From: CAIKZY01 sp044374195
GTDB lineage: Bacteria; Actinomycetota; Actinomycetes; S36-B12
Reading direction: 5' to 3'
Assembly (NCBI GenBank): GCA_044374195.1
Contig: JBILOY010000009.1
Span: 33,359 to 97,358, forward strand
DNA: 64,000 nt
Part shown: in pieces, positions 34,562-44,087 of the stretch
How positions within the stretch are numbered: position 1 is the first letter of the stretch
Layout of the letters: every line of letters begins with the position of its first letter
Made by a program: the position numbers and the translations under genes
The notes under the pieces: model-generated
What the model saw: the letters and a program-made list of their open reading frames with translations, nothing else
Told to the model about the DNA's origin: nothing
The model's database searches: none

Positions 34562-35566
34562 CTAGAGCTTCGAGCCGACGAGGGCGACGAGATCGACGAG
34601 ACGGTTGGAGTAGCCCCACTCATTGTCGTACCAGCCGACAACCTTGGCGAGGTTTCCGTTGGTGTAGGTCAACCCGGAGTCGAAAATGCACGAAGCCGGA
34701 TCGGTAACGATGTCGGTGGAGACGATGGGATCCTCGGTGTAAACGAGAATGCCCTTGAGCGCACCATTCGCAGCGGACTTGATTGCCGCGTTGATCTCTT
34801 CGGTGGTCGCGGCCGTCTTCAACTCGACGGTGAGGTCGGTGGCCGAGCCCGTGGGTACGGGAACACGCATTGCGTAGCCGTCGAGCTTGCCCTTGAGCTG
34901 CGGCAGGACCAGGCTGATGGCCTTAGCTGCACCAGTAGTGGTGGGAATCATGTTCAGGGCCGCGGCACGCGCACGGCGGAGGTCGCTGTGCGGGAAGTCG
35001 AGGATCTTCTGATCATTGGTGTACGCGTGAATCGTGGTCATGAGACCGCGCTCAATGCCGAAGGTGTCGTCGAGAACCTTGGCCATCGGTGCGAGACAGT
35101 TCGTGGTGCACGACGCATTCGAGATGATGTTGTCGGTTGCGGGGTTGTACTTGTCGTCGTTGACGCCCATCACGATGGTGATGTCCTCACCCTTGGCAGG
35201 TGCGGAGATGATGACCTTCTTGGCGCCTGCAGTCAGGTGCTTACCGGCTGACTCAGCATCGGTGAAGAAGCCCGTGGACTCGATGACGATGTCAGCGCCG
35301 ACCTTGGCCCAGGGCAGGTCTCCGGGATCACGCTCGGCGAAGATCGGAATGACCTTTCCGCCAACGGTGATCTGGCCCTCGCCTGCAACGACTTCACGGT
35401 CGAGGCGGCCGAGGATGCTGTCGTACTTGAGCAAGTGCGCCAAGGTCTTGGTGTCAGTGAGATCGTTAATACCCACGATCTCGACATCGGCACCGCTAGC
35501 CAGCAGGGCGCGGAAGAAGTTGCGACCGATACGTCCAAAACCGTTAATGCCGACCTTGATCGTCAC
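34562..35566 (-). CDS. gapA: Glyceraldehyde-3-phosphate dehydrogenase
   Basis: A 334-residue GAPDH. INGFGRIGRN is the NAD-binding start, an aspartate-containing INDLT loop after the second strand favours NAD over NADP, and SNASCTTNCLAPM holds the catalytic cysteine. It starts at a GTG (35566) with GAGGAG upstream. It heads gapA-pgk-tpiA-secG-rbpA and has the longest intergenic region of the window (180 bp) upstream, so this is the likely regulated promoter of the unit. Confidence 0.96.
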   Translation of the reverse strand: MTIKVGINGFGRIGRNFFRALLASGADVEIVGINDLTDTKTLAHLLKYDSILGRLDREVVAGEGQITVGGKVIPIFAERDPGDLPWAKVGADIVIESTGFFTDAESAGKHLTAGAKKVIISAPAKGEDITIVMGVNDDKYNPATDNIISNASCTTNCLAPMAKVLDDTFGIERGLMTTIHAYTNDQKILDFPHSDLRRARAAALNMIPTTTGAAKAISLVLPQLKGKLDGYAMRVPVPTGSATDLTVELKTAATTEEINAAIKSAANGALKGILVYTEDPIVSTDIVTDPASCIFDSGLTYTNGNLAKVVGWYDNEWGYSNRLVDLVALVGSKL

Positions 35567-35628
35567 CTAAGACTCCTCATGCATCGCCGACATGTATCGG
35601 CACCGGGGATCCAGTTCTTACCGGGCAA

Positions 35629-35640
35629 GCAAGCGTTTGC
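35629..35640. promoter_or_regulatory. LacI-family-like palindrome upstream of gapA
   Basis: GCAAGCGTTTGC is a 12-bp palindrome with one mismatch centred on CG, the general shape of LacI-family operators. It lies 63-74 bp before the gapA start, in the 180-bp gap between gapA and whiA. A second inverted repeat, CCGACATGTATCGG, lies nearer the start (about 35588-35601). No clear -10 box could be assigned in this gap. Confidence 0.35.
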
Positions 35641-35746
35641 ATAGTCCATCTACCCCGTGAGTAGAAGGGCCCGGCAGGATCACGACGATCGTAGCGAACG
35701 CGTGACGACCAAGTCCCAGCGGTAGGGCCTCGTGCGAAAGGGTCAC

Positions 35747-36736
35747 TCAGGCGTCATCGCCATCGAGCATGTCCGGTCCGAGAACTGACTCCGTGTCAGG
35801 GATTCCGAGGTCTTGCGCCCTCTTGTCGGCAAGGGCAAGCAGTCGTCGGATACGCCCAGCGATGGCGTCCTTGGTCATAGGCGGGTCTGCGAGGGCACCG
35901 AGCTCTTCCAGGCTGGCCTGCTGGTGCTCAAGCCGTAGTCGACCGGCGACGACCAAATGATCGGGAACCTCGTCAGCGAGGATCTCCAGGGCCCGTTGGA
36001 CCCGGGCGCCAGCTGCTACGGCGGCTCGGGCCGAGCGGCGCAGGTTGGCATCATCGAAGTTAGCAAGTCGATTGGCGGTTGCGCGCACCTCGCGTCGCAT
36101 CCGACGTTCTTCCCAGGCCATGACGGATTCGTGTGCTCCCAGACGAGTAAGCATGGCGCTGATCGCATCACCGTCTCGGATGACCACTCGATCCACGCCA
36201 CGGACTTCCCGCGACTTGGCTGCGATTCCCATTCGGCGTGCCGCCCCGACGAGTGCAAGCGCCGCTTCGGGGCCAGGGCAGGTGACCTCGAGGGACGAGG
36301 ACCGACCGGGCTCAGTCAAGGACCCATGGGCCAAGAAGGCCCCTCGCCAAGCTGCCTCGCAGTCACAAAGCCCGCCGGCAACGATCGCCGGCGGCAATCC
36401 GCGCACCGGACGCCCGCTGGCGTCGACAATGCCGGTCTGGCGCGCGAGGGCCTCCCCGCCGTCGACCACGCGCACGAGATACCTCGTGCCCTTGCGAATG
36501 CCGCTGGGCTGAACCATGGTCACGTCACTGTCGTGTCCGTAGATATCGAAGAGGTCCTTGCGCAGGCGACGTGCCGTCGCACCGGCATCGAGGTCAGCCT
36601 CGATAACGATGTGGCCAGAGATGATGTGAAGACCGCTGGCGAACCGCAGGATCGTGGACACCTCTGCCTTGCGGCAGCAGGCCTTCGTGATCTCGACGCG
36701 ACTGAGTTCGTCCTTCACTGCTGAGGTCATGGCCAT
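35747..36736 (-). CDS. whiA: Sporulation/cell division regulator WhiA
   Basis: A 329-residue WhiA protein with an N-terminal domain derived from LAGLIDADG homing endonucleases (GAFLAHGSLTEPGRSS, and RLGAHESVMAWEERR) and a C-terminal helix-turn-helix (ATANRLANFDDANLRRS, SLEELGALADPPMTKDA). It is a DNA-binding regulator present in nearly all Gram-positive bacteria, not proof of sporulation. MAMTSAVKDEL at ATG 36736 matches known starts. It is the last gene of uvrA-uvrC-rapZ-yvcK-whiA. Confidence 0.94.
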   Translation of the reverse strand: MAMTSAVKDELSRVEITKACCRKAEVSTILRFASGLHIISGHIVIEADLDAGATARRLRKDLFDIYGHDSDVTMVQPSGIRKGTRYLVRVVDGGEALARQTGIVDASGRPVRGLPPAIVAGGLCDCEAAWRGAFLAHGSLTEPGRSSSLEVTCPGPEAALALVGAARRMGIAAKSREVRGVDRVVIRDGDAISAMLTRLGAHESVMAWEERRMRREVRATANRLANFDDANLRRSARAAVAAGARVQRALEILADEVPDHLVVAGRLRLEHQQASLEELGALADPPMTKDAIAGRIRRLLALADKRAQDLGIPDTESVLGPDMLDGDDA

Positions 36737-36752
36737 AGGGGCATCCTGCCAT

Positions 36753-36772
36753 GACACGCGGTCGGGCGTGTC
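36753..36772 (-). terminator. 7-bp hairpin between yvcK and whiA
   Basis: GACACGC-GGTCGG-GCGTGTC is a perfect 7-bp stem with a 6-nt loop, 16 bp before the whiA start. There is no U-tract. It may attenuate transcription or shape whiA translation. Confidence 0.35.
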
Positions 36773-36786
36773 GCGCCCCAGGGTAT

Positions 36787-37767
36787 TTACCTGATTGATT
36801 CGAATACCGTGCCGAAGGCGACGGCCAGTCGATCGGGATCGTGCGTGCCGGCTCGGCTGGGATGGGTGTGCCCGACCCCAGCCAGGACGAGATCCGCGGA
36901 CAGGCAACCGTCGCGCAGTTCCTGGGTGTCTCCGATGTGACGTGGGTCGGCAATCACGGCATCGAGCACCAGACGCGGCTCAAGGGCATGAAGAATGTCC
37001 AGTTGAGCCCTGGCCGGAACGCCTGCGGTCTCCAGGTCGCGATGCGGGTCAAGGTTCATCACCAAGATCTTCCGCGCCGAGCTCGAGACGATGGCATCTG
37101 CGAGTTCGGGTATCAGTAAGTGCGGAAGCACCGACGTGAACCAAGAGCCCGGCCCAAGAATGACGACATCTGCCGCCAGGACCGCGGCAACAGCCTCAGC
37201 ACATGCCGGAGGATCCGCGGGCTCGAGGCTGATCCGCTCAACCGTGCCCTCAGTTGTCGCCACTGCCACCTGGCCGCGTACGACCGATATGTACTCCGGG
37301 TTGTCGGCAACCAGCCCGCTGACATCCGCGACGATCTCCAGCGGCACTGTGCTGCACGGAAGAACCCGACCCTGGGCCTCGAGCAGGGCTCCGAGCCAGT
37401 CAAGCCCGATGACGATGTCGTGAGTCTCCTCCCAGAGGGCAGTGATCAACATGTTGCCTACTGAGTGACCACCCAGTTCACCATCGCCGTTGAAGCGGTG
37501 CTGGATGACGTCACTCCAGGTGCGACCCCAGGTGTCATCTCCGCACAGAGCGGCCATTGCCATTCGCAGATCACCCGGAGGAAGAACGCCGAACTCCTCG
37601 CGTAGACGGCCACTTGACCCACCGTCATCGGCTACGCCCACAACAGCAGTGATCTGGTCGGTGACCCGTCGAAGCGCCCGAAGAGTCGCCGCGAGTCCGT
37701 GCCCGCCGCCAAGGGCTACAACGTTGAGGCCGGTCGCGCGCCGCTTGATGCTGGTACGTCGGTTCAT
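36787..37767 (-). CDS. yvcK: YvcK/CofD-like gluconeogenesis factor
   Basis: A 326-residue CofD-like Rossmann-fold protein with VALGGGHGLAATL near the N-terminus and VGVADDGGSSGRLR, followed by LPPGDLRMAMAAL. In other bacteria YvcK binds UDP-GlcNAc and is needed for growth on gluconeogenic substrates and for cell shape. It lies in the conserved rapZ-yvcK-whiA cluster and its ATG overlaps the rapZ stop (ATGA). Confidence 0.92.
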   Translation of the reverse strand: MNRRTSIKRRATGLNVVALGGGHGLAATLRALRRVTDQITAVVGVADDGGSSGRLREEFGVLPPGDLRMAMAALCGDDTWGRTWSDVIQHRFNGDGELGGHSVGNMLITALWEETHDIVIGLDWLGALLEAQGRVLPCSTVPLEIVADVSGLVADNPEYISVVRGQVAVATTEGTVERISLEPADPPACAEAVAAVLAADVVILGPGSWFTSVLPHLLIPELADAIVSSSARKILVMNLDPHRDLETAGVPARAQLDILHALEPRLVLDAVIADPRHIGDTQELRDGCLSADLVLAGVGHTHPSRAGTHDPDRLAVAFGTVFESIR

Positions 37768-38639
37768 TCGCGGCCTAGGTCTCGATGCATCACCAGGGTC
37801 TTGATCCCTGCATCACGCAGGCGTTTTGCGAGCGCCTCGGACATGGCGACCGAACGATGCTTCCCACCAGTACAGCCAATACCGATGGTGACGTAGCGCT
37901 TGCCCTCAACTACGTAGCCATCACTGACCACGTTGATGACCTTCGTGTAGGCATCAAGGAACTCGCTCGCAGCATCCTGCGAGAGCACCGCAGACGACAC
38001 TTCAGAATCAAGACCGGTCATTTCGCGCAAGACAGGATCCCAGAATGGGTTGGGCAGAAATCGCACATCAGCAATGAGGTCTGCATCTACGGGGATGCCG
38101 TACTTGAAACCGAAGGACAACACCGTTGCATGGAGCGCCAACGGCCCTTGGTCCGCGAAGGCGGCCTCAACCTTGCGCCTGAGATCATGCACATTGATGT
38201 TCGTGGTGTCGATGACGACGTCAGCGTTGGCTCGGATATCACCGAGCAGCTCTCGCTCGCGTTGGAGTCCATCCAGAATGCGTTGCTCACCCTGGAGAGG
38301 ATGCGGCCTGCGCGAGGATTCGAACCGACGTACGAGTGATTCATCTGAAGCCTCGAGGAAGAGCGTTCGCATATAGAGACGCTCGCGAGGAAGGGCATCG
38401 AGGGCCTCACTGAGCTGTCGGAAGAATGAACCACCACGTACGTCGACGACGACGGCAACCTTGGCGATGTCCGGGCTCTTGCGGGCTAATTCGATGGCCT
38501 GCGGGAGCAAGGTCGGTGGCAGGTTGTCGATCACAAACCAGCCGAGATCCTCCATGGCTCGGGCAGCGGTCGAACGACCAGCACCGGACATCCCGGTCAC
38601 CAGAGCGACCTGGAAGTCAGTGCCCTCCTGATGCGTCAT
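37764..38639 (-). CDS. rapZ: RNase adapter / nucleotide-binding protein RapZ
   Basis: A 291-residue RapZ (YvcJ) protein. Walker A-like GMSGAGRS lies near residue 15, with VIDNLPPTLLP after it and IGCTGGKHRSVAMSEALA near the C-terminus, the ligand-binding part. Known roles are metabolite-controlled sRNA handling in enterics and nucleotide hydrolysis in Bacillus; the actinobacterial role is not settled. The start at ATG 38639 has an AGGGG/CAGGGCA region upstream and overlaps uvrC by 23 bp. Confidence 0.92.
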   Translation of the reverse strand: MTHQEGTDFQVALVTGMSGAGRSTAARAMEDLGWFVIDNLPPTLLPQAIELARKSPDIAKVAVVVDVRGGSFFRQLSEALDALPRERLYMRTLFLEASDESLVRRFESSRRPHPLQGEQRILDGLQRERELLGDIRANADVVIDTTNINVHDLRRKVEAAFADQGPLALHATVLSFGFKYGIPVDADLIADVRFLPNPFWDPVLREMTGLDSEVSSAVLSQDAASEFLDAYTKVINVVSDGYVVEGKRYVTIGIGCTGGKHRSVAMSEALAKRLRDAGIKTLVMHRDLGRE

Positions 38640-40512
38640 TGCCCTGCCCCTCGTCACTCACGTGCAGATGGTCATAGATGGCTTCGGCCAGAGTTGAACC
38701 GATGCCACTCGCTTCCTGCAATTGTGCCGCTGAAGAAGCCTTGATGGCACGTACCGTGCCGAAATGAGCCAGAAGTGTCTTGCGCTTGGAGTCACCGAGA
38801 CCAGGAATGCCATCAAGGGCACTCGCGGTCGATCGCTTGCCACGTCGCTTGCGGTGGAAGCCGATAGCAACCCGGTGTGCCTCATCACGGATCCGCTGAA
38901 GCAGGTAGAGGCCCTCGCTCGTTCGGGGCAAGATCACCGGGTCAGACTCCCCCGGTAGCCACACCTCTTCCAGTCTCTTGGCAAGGCCGATCACCGGCAC
39001 ATCGTTGATGCCCGCCGCCATCAGCGCATCCTGTGCGGCACGCACCTGAGGCTGACCGCCATCGATTACGAGCAGGGACGGTGGATACGCGAACCGTTTC
39101 CGCTCCTCCGATTCCTGGGGATCAGCATCTACATGCGCGAACCGACGAGTCACGACCTCTGCCACCGCAGCGGTGTCGTCGGCCGCGAGATTCTTAATGA
39201 TGAAGGTTCGATAATCCTTCTTGCGAGGCAGGCCATCTTCAAAGACCACCAAGGATGCGACAGTGTCGGTGCCTTGCAGGGTGGAGATGTCAATGCACTC
39301 AATGCGCAGTGGGGCCTCCCCCAGCCCGATGGCCTCCTGGATCTCGGTAAGCGCAATGCTTCGCGTGGTCAGGTCACCGGATCTCCGGCTCTTGTGCGAG
39401 GCCAGGGTGTTCGCAGCATTCACCTGTGCGGTCTCCATCAAGGCACGTTTGTCACCGCGCTGTGGAACTCGCAGGTCAACCGCTGACCCACGGCGATCAC
39501 TGAGCCAGCTTTGCCAGATCGCCGAATCATCTGTCGGATTCGAGAGCAGGACTTCCCTCGGAATGACAGCCTCAGGATCATCCGCATAGAGGTACTGGAG
39601 CACGCGGCTCATGTATCCGGCGGTGTCGAGATCCTCGGCTTTTTCCAGTACGAAGCCTCGCTCACCTCGAATTCGGCCGGACCGCACGTTGAAGACCTGC
39701 ACGCCCAGTTCAAGGGGATCCTCGATGATCGCGATGAGATCGGCATCCGTGCCGTCACCAAAGACGACTGCATTGCGCTCCGTCGCCCTGGTTAATGCTG
39801 AGAGACGATCGCGAAGGCGGCCGGCTTCCTCGTAGGCTTGGTTGGCTGCCGCGGACTGCATCTCAAGTTCCACTTCGCGAATGAAGCGATCCGTCTGGCC
39901 GGACATGAAGCTGCAGAAGTCGTCGACGATTACTCGATACTCCTGCTCGGTGACTCGGCCTACGCACGGGGCGCTGCACTTGTCGATGTATCCGAGCAGG
40001 CAGGGTCGCCCGACCTGGGCTGCACGCCGGAACACTCCATCGCGGCAGCTTCGGATCGGGAAGACCTTGAGCAACTCGTCAACTGTGTCTCTGATTGCCC
40101 ACGCGTGGGCGAACGGCCCGTAGTAGGACCAACCCTTGCGCTTGGCGCCACGCACCACGGCAACCCGTGGAAAAACATCGCTCGAGCTGACCATCAGCAT
40201 CGGGTAGGACTTGTCATCGCGAAAACGAACGTTGAATCGTGGATCGAACTCTTTGATCCACGCATATTCGAGAGTGAGGGCTTCCACTTCAGTCGCGACG
40301 ACAACCCAGTCCACCGATTCAGCAGTAGTGACCATCGCGGCCGTTCGAGGATGCAAGGTCGTGAGGTCGGCGAAGTAGCTGCTCAATCGCGATCGAAGAT
40401 TGCGTGCCTTGCCCACATAGATGACCTGACCGCGCCCATCGCGAAATCGATACACGCCGGGAGATGTGGGAATCTCACCGGCTGCAGGTCGATACGTGGA
40501 CGGATCGGCCAT
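38617..40512 (-). CDS. uvrC: UvrABC system protein C
   Basis: A 631-residue excision nuclease subunit. The GIY-YIG domain (GVYRFRDGRGQVIYVGKA) occupies about residues 14-95, a UVR motif for UvrB contact lies near 200-240, the RNase H-like domain starts near 350 (IECIDIS, VIDGGQPQV), and a helix-hairpin-helix pair ends the protein (LDGIPGLGDSKRK, EASGIGSTLAEAI). It makes both incisions in nucleotide excision repair. It lies 2 bp after uvrA. Confidence 0.95.
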   Translation of the reverse strand: MADPSTYRPAAGEIPTSPGVYRFRDGRGQVIYVGKARNLRSRLSSYFADLTTLHPRTAAMVTTAESVDWVVVATEVEALTLEYAWIKEFDPRFNVRFRDDKSYPMLMVSSSDVFPRVAVVRGAKRKGWSYYGPFAHAWAIRDTVDELLKVFPIRSCRDGVFRRAAQVGRPCLLGYIDKCSAPCVGRVTEQEYRVIVDDFCSFMSGQTDRFIREVELEMQSAAANQAYEEAGRLRDRLSALTRATERNAVVFGDGTDADLIAIIEDPLELGVQVFNVRSGRIRGERGFVLEKAEDLDTAGYMSRVLQYLYADDPEAVIPREVLLSNPTDDSAIWQSWLSDRRGSAVDLRVPQRGDKRALMETAQVNAANTLASHKSRRSGDLTTRSIALTEIQEAIGLGEAPLRIECIDISTLQGTDTVASLVVFEDGLPRKKDYRTFIIKNLAADDTAAVAEVVTRRFAHVDADPQESEERKRFAYPPSLLVIDGGQPQVRAAQDALMAAGINDVPVIGLAKRLEEVWLPGESDPVILPRTSEGLYLLQRIRDEAHRVAIGFHRKRRGKRSTASALDGIPGLGDSKRKTLLAHFGTVRAIKASSAAQLQEASGIGSTLAEAIYDHLHVSDEGQGNDASGGH

Positions 40513-40514
40513 GC

Positions 40515-43403
40515 TCAGGCCTTACGGCGCTTTGCTGGTGCTTTCGTCGGCGCCTTGATACCTGGGCTCTTTCCAAGAATCTCGGCCAGGAACTCACCCG
40601 TGTAACTACCTTTAGTGGCCGCGACAGTCTCAGGCGTGCCCTGGGCGACAACCTTGCCTCCGCCAGAACCGCCTTCCGGCCCCATGTCGATAACCCAATC
40701 AGCAGTTTTGATCACGTCAAGATTGTGCTCGATCACGAGCACGCTGTTGCCCTTGTCGACCAAGGAGTGCAACACGGCAAGGAGCTTGCTGATGTCCTCG
40801 AAGTGAAGACCGGTCGTAGGTTCGTCGAGCACGTAGATGGTGCGACCCGTGGACCGCTTCTGAAGCTCGGCAGCCAGTTTCACGCGCTGTGCTTCGCCTC
40901 CCGAGAGGGTGGGAGCTGATTGACCCATACGTACGTAGCCCAGGCCGACCTCGACCAAGGTGTTCAGGTGGCGCGCGATGGGAGGCACCGCGGCGAAGAA
41001 CTCGAGCGCCTCCTCGATCGGCATGTTCAGGACTTCAGAGATGGTCTTGCCCTTGTAATGAACCTCGAGGGTCTCGCGGTTGTAACGATCCCCATTGCAG
41101 ACCTCGCAGGGCACGTAAACATCGGGCAGGAAGTTCATCTCGATCTTCAGAGTTCCGTCACCTGAACACGCTTCGCAGCGGCCGCCCTTGACATTGAAGG
41201 AGAAGCGCCCTTGGAGGTATCCGCGAACCTTCGCCTCAGGAGTCTCGGCAAACAGCTTGCGAATATGGTCGAACACGCCTGTGTAGGTGGCAGGGTTGCT
41301 TCGGGGGGTGCGCCCGATCGGGCTTTGATCGACGTGCACCACCTTGTCGATGTGCTCGAGTCCGGTGATCTTCTTGTGTCGACCGGGCACGATGCGCGCA
41401 CCGTTGATGTCACGACTGAGAACATTGAAGAGAACGTCGTTGACCAGAGTCGATTTACCTGACCCGCTAACACCGGTGACCGCAACCAGGCAACCGAGCG
41501 GGAAATCGACCGTGACCTTGGTCAGGTTGTGCTCTGTTGCCTCATGAACGGTCAGCACACGATCGGTCACTGGCCGTCGCTCTGCAGGAATCGCGATGCT
41601 TCGTCGGCCGGTCAGGTACTGACCCGTGATGGAGTCGGGATGATTCAGCAGGTCGTCAACTGGCCCGCTCACGACGATGTGCCCACCGTGCTCGCCGGCA
41701 CCAGGCCCAATGTCCACTACCCAGTCGGCCATGCGAATGGTGTCTTCGTCGTGCTCGACGACGATGAGCGTGTTTCCGAGATCTCGGAGGCGCACCAGGG
41801 TGTCAATCAGGCGGCGGTTATCCCGCTGATGAAGGCCGATACTCGGCTCATCGAGCACATACAGCACCCCAACAAGCCCTGAGCCAATCTGAGTAGCCAG
41901 CCGAATGCGCTGGGCCTCGCCGCCGGCAAGCGTTGCAGCGGGACGATCGAGTGACAGGTAGTGCAGGCCCACGTCAATGAGGAACTGAAGCCGCTCGTTG
42001 ACCTCCTTGAGGACCCTGCTCGCAATCGTGGCGTCGCGCTTGCTCAACTTCAAGGAAGAGAGCATTGCGGAGCACTCCCCGATCGGCAGGGCCGCAATGT
42101 CGGCAATCGAGCGATCTGAGATCGTGACGCCCAAGGACAGCGGCTTCAGACGGGAGCCGTTGCAAGAGGCGCAGGGCACCTCGCGCATGAACCCCTCAAA
42201 CCGCTCGCGGGATGCATCGGTCTCCGACTCGGAATGACGACGTTCGATGTAGGGGGCGACTCCCTCGTACTCAGTGAAGTAGCTGCGCTGACGGCCGTAA
42301 CGATTCTTGTACTTCACGTGCAACTCGGTCGGATACCCAAACATGATCGACTTACGCGCAGCTGCCGGAAGCTTCGACCAAGGGGTATCCATGTCGATGC
42401 CCAGTTCTTCGCACAATGCCACGAGGAGTCTCTTGAAGTAGTCCGAGACATTGCCGCCGGCCCAGACAGAGATCGCGCCGTCATTGAGGCTGAGCTCTGT
42501 ATTCGGAACGATCAGCTCTGCATCCACCTCGCGCCGAGTGCCAAGGCCCGAGCAGTCAGGGCAGGCACCAAAGGGTGAGTTGAAGGAGAAGGATCGCGGC
42601 TCGAGTTCTTCGAACGAGAGGCCGTCCTTGGCGCAGGCAAGATGCTCGCTGAAGGTGCGCTCGCGTCCTGGATCCTTCTCATCTAGATCAACGAACTCGA
42701 GAATGACGAGACCGTTCGCCAGCTTGAGGGCGGTCTCAACAGAGTCGGTCAGTCGGCGACGCGCTGAAGCCTTCACTGCCAGGCGGTCGATCACCACCTC
42801 GATCGTGTGCTTCTCCTGCTTCTTCAGCGTGGGCACTTCATCGAGCCCGTAGACCACTCCATCGACTCGGGCGCGTGAGTAACCCTGCGCGGTGAGTTGC
42901 CGGAAGAGCTCGGCGTACTCCCCCTTGCGTTCGCGAATCACAGGTGCCAGGACCTGGAATCGAGTGCCTTCTTCCAACTCCAGCACCTGATCAACGATCT
43001 GCTGAGGTGTCTGCCGACTGATGACCGACCCACAGATAGGGCAATGGGGCTTGCCGATCCGGGCGTAGAGCAGTCGAAGGTAGTCGTAGACCTCAGTAAT
43101 CGTGCCGACCGTTGACCGAGGATTTCGCGAGGTGGACTTCTGATCAATAGAGACCGCCGGCGATAGGCCCTCGATGAAGTCGACATCGGGCTTATCCATC
43201 TGACCCAGGAACTGACGGGCGTAAGCCGAAAGACTCTCGACGTATCGGCGCTGACCCTCGGCAAAGATCGTGTCGAAGGCAAGACTTGACTTGCCGGAGC
43301 CAGACAGGCCGGTGAAGACGATCAGGGCATCCCGGGGCAATTCGAGGGAGACGTCCTTAAGGTTGTGCTCACGGGCACCTCTGACAACCAGCTGGTCGCT
43401 CAC
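40515..43403 (-). CDS. uvrA: UvrABC system protein A
   Basis: A 962-residue tandem ABC ATPase that detects DNA damage. Walker A motifs are GLSGSGKSSLAFD (about residue 33) and GVSGSGKSTLVND (about 645). Zinc-finger cysteines appear in CPICG, CPDCSG, CEACSG and CEVCNG. The signature LSGGEAQR occurs in the C-terminal half. The C-terminal tail is short and lysine-rich. The start is a GTG at 43403. No LexA-type GAAC-N4-GTTC box is visible in the 36-bp upstream gap. Confidence 0.96.
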   Translation of the reverse strand: MSDQLVVRGAREHNLKDVSLELPRDALIVFTGLSGSGKSSLAFDTIFAEGQRRYVESLSAYARQFLGQMDKPDVDFIEGLSPAVSIDQKSTSRNPRSTVGTITEVYDYLRLLYARIGKPHCPICGSVISRQTPQQIVDQVLELEEGTRFQVLAPVIRERKGEYAELFRQLTAQGYSRARVDGVVYGLDEVPTLKKQEKHTIEVVIDRLAVKASARRRLTDSVETALKLANGLVILEFVDLDEKDPGRERTFSEHLACAKDGLSFEELEPRSFSFNSPFGACPDCSGLGTRREVDAELIVPNTELSLNDGAISVWAGGNVSDYFKRLLVALCEELGIDMDTPWSKLPAAARKSIMFGYPTELHVKYKNRYGRQRSYFTEYEGVAPYIERRHSESETDASRERFEGFMREVPCASCNGSRLKPLSLGVTISDRSIADIAALPIGECSAMLSSLKLSKRDATIASRVLKEVNERLQFLIDVGLHYLSLDRPAATLAGGEAQRIRLATQIGSGLVGVLYVLDEPSIGLHQRDNRRLIDTLVRLRDLGNTLIVVEHDEDTIRMADWVVDIGPGAGEHGGHIVVSGPVDDLLNHPDSITGQYLTGRRSIAIPAERRPVTDRVLTVHEATEHNLTKVTVDFPLGCLVAVTGVSGSGKSTLVNDVLFNVLSRDINGARIVPGRHKKITGLEHIDKVVHVDQSPIGRTPRSNPATYTGVFDHIRKLFAETPEAKVRGYLQGRFSFNVKGGRCEACSGDGTLKIEMNFLPDVYVPCEVCNGDRYNRETLEVHYKGKTISEVLNMPIEEALEFFAAVPPIARHLNTLVEVGLGYVRMGQSAPTLSGGEAQRVKLAAELQKRSTGRTIYVLDEPTTGLHFEDISKLLAVLHSLVDKGNSVLVIEHNLDVIKTADWVIDMGPEGGSGGGKVVAQGTPETVAATKGSYTGEFLAEILGKSPGIKAPTKAPAKRRKA

Positions 43404-43439
43404 GCCGCTCTTTCCTGATCAATTGCCTGTGGAGGATGA

Positions 43440-44087
43440 ATGTATAACGGACGCGTCACGGTCGCTGGTCCGGCCGATGTCCGAGAGCTTCCGGGTCTGG
43501 TCATCAGCAAGATCGCCGTGGGCCCATACGACAACAATGCCTACCTGCTCCGATGCCGGGCCACGGGCGCCTCAATGATGATCGATGCCGCGGCCGAACC
43601 TGCGAGGCTGCTGACCCTGGTCGGAGATGGCCCCCTCGACTACGTACTGACGACCCATCGACATGCCGATCACTGGCAGGCACTGGCCGATATCGTGGCC
43701 GCCACCGGAGCACGGACCATCGCAGGCGGGCTGGATTCCAGTGAGATCCCCGTCGCTACCTCCCTCACGGTTTCTGGCGGCGCAACCGTCTCTTTCGGCG
43801 AGATAACCCTTCGCGTCTTCGAACTCGACGGTCACACCGAGGGCTCGATCAGCGTGCTCTATGAAGATCCGACTGGGCACGGCCACCTGTTCACCGGTGA
43901 TTGCCTGTTTCCTGGCGGGGTCGGCCGCACGTTAAGCGAGCCAGAGTTCGACTCCCTCTTTCAGGGTGTCGTTGAGAACTTCTTCGCATTGCCTGATGAA
44001 ACGTGGGTGTACCCGGGTCACGGTTTCGACACAACGATCGGGGCTGAGCGACCTGACCTCGAGACGTGGCGCTTACGGGGTTGGTGA
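43440..44087 (+). CDS. MBL-fold metallo-hydrolase (glyoxalase II-like)
   Basis: A 215-residue metallo-beta-lactamase fold protein with the metal ligands H73, H75, D77, H78 in HRHADH, a further histidine in DGHTEGS, the bridging aspartate in FTGDCLF and the last histidine in YPGHG. It resembles hydroxyacylglutathione hydrolases, though actinobacteria usually use mycothiol; the substrate is unknown. A related gene lies beside uvrA in mycobacteria (Rv1637c, from memory). GGAGG lies 4 bases before ATG 43440. The 3' end overlaps terC by 15 bp. Confidence 0.88.
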   Translation: MYNGRVTVAGPADVRELPGLVISKIAVGPYDNNAYLLRCRATGASMMIDAAAEPARLLTLVGDGPLDYVLTTHRHADHWQALADIVAATGARTIAGGLDSSEIPVATSLTVSGGATVSFGEITLRVFELDGHTEGSISVLYEDPTGHGHLFTGDCLFPGGVGRTLSEPEFDSLFQGVVENFFALPDETWVYPGHGFDTTIGAERPDLETWRLRGW

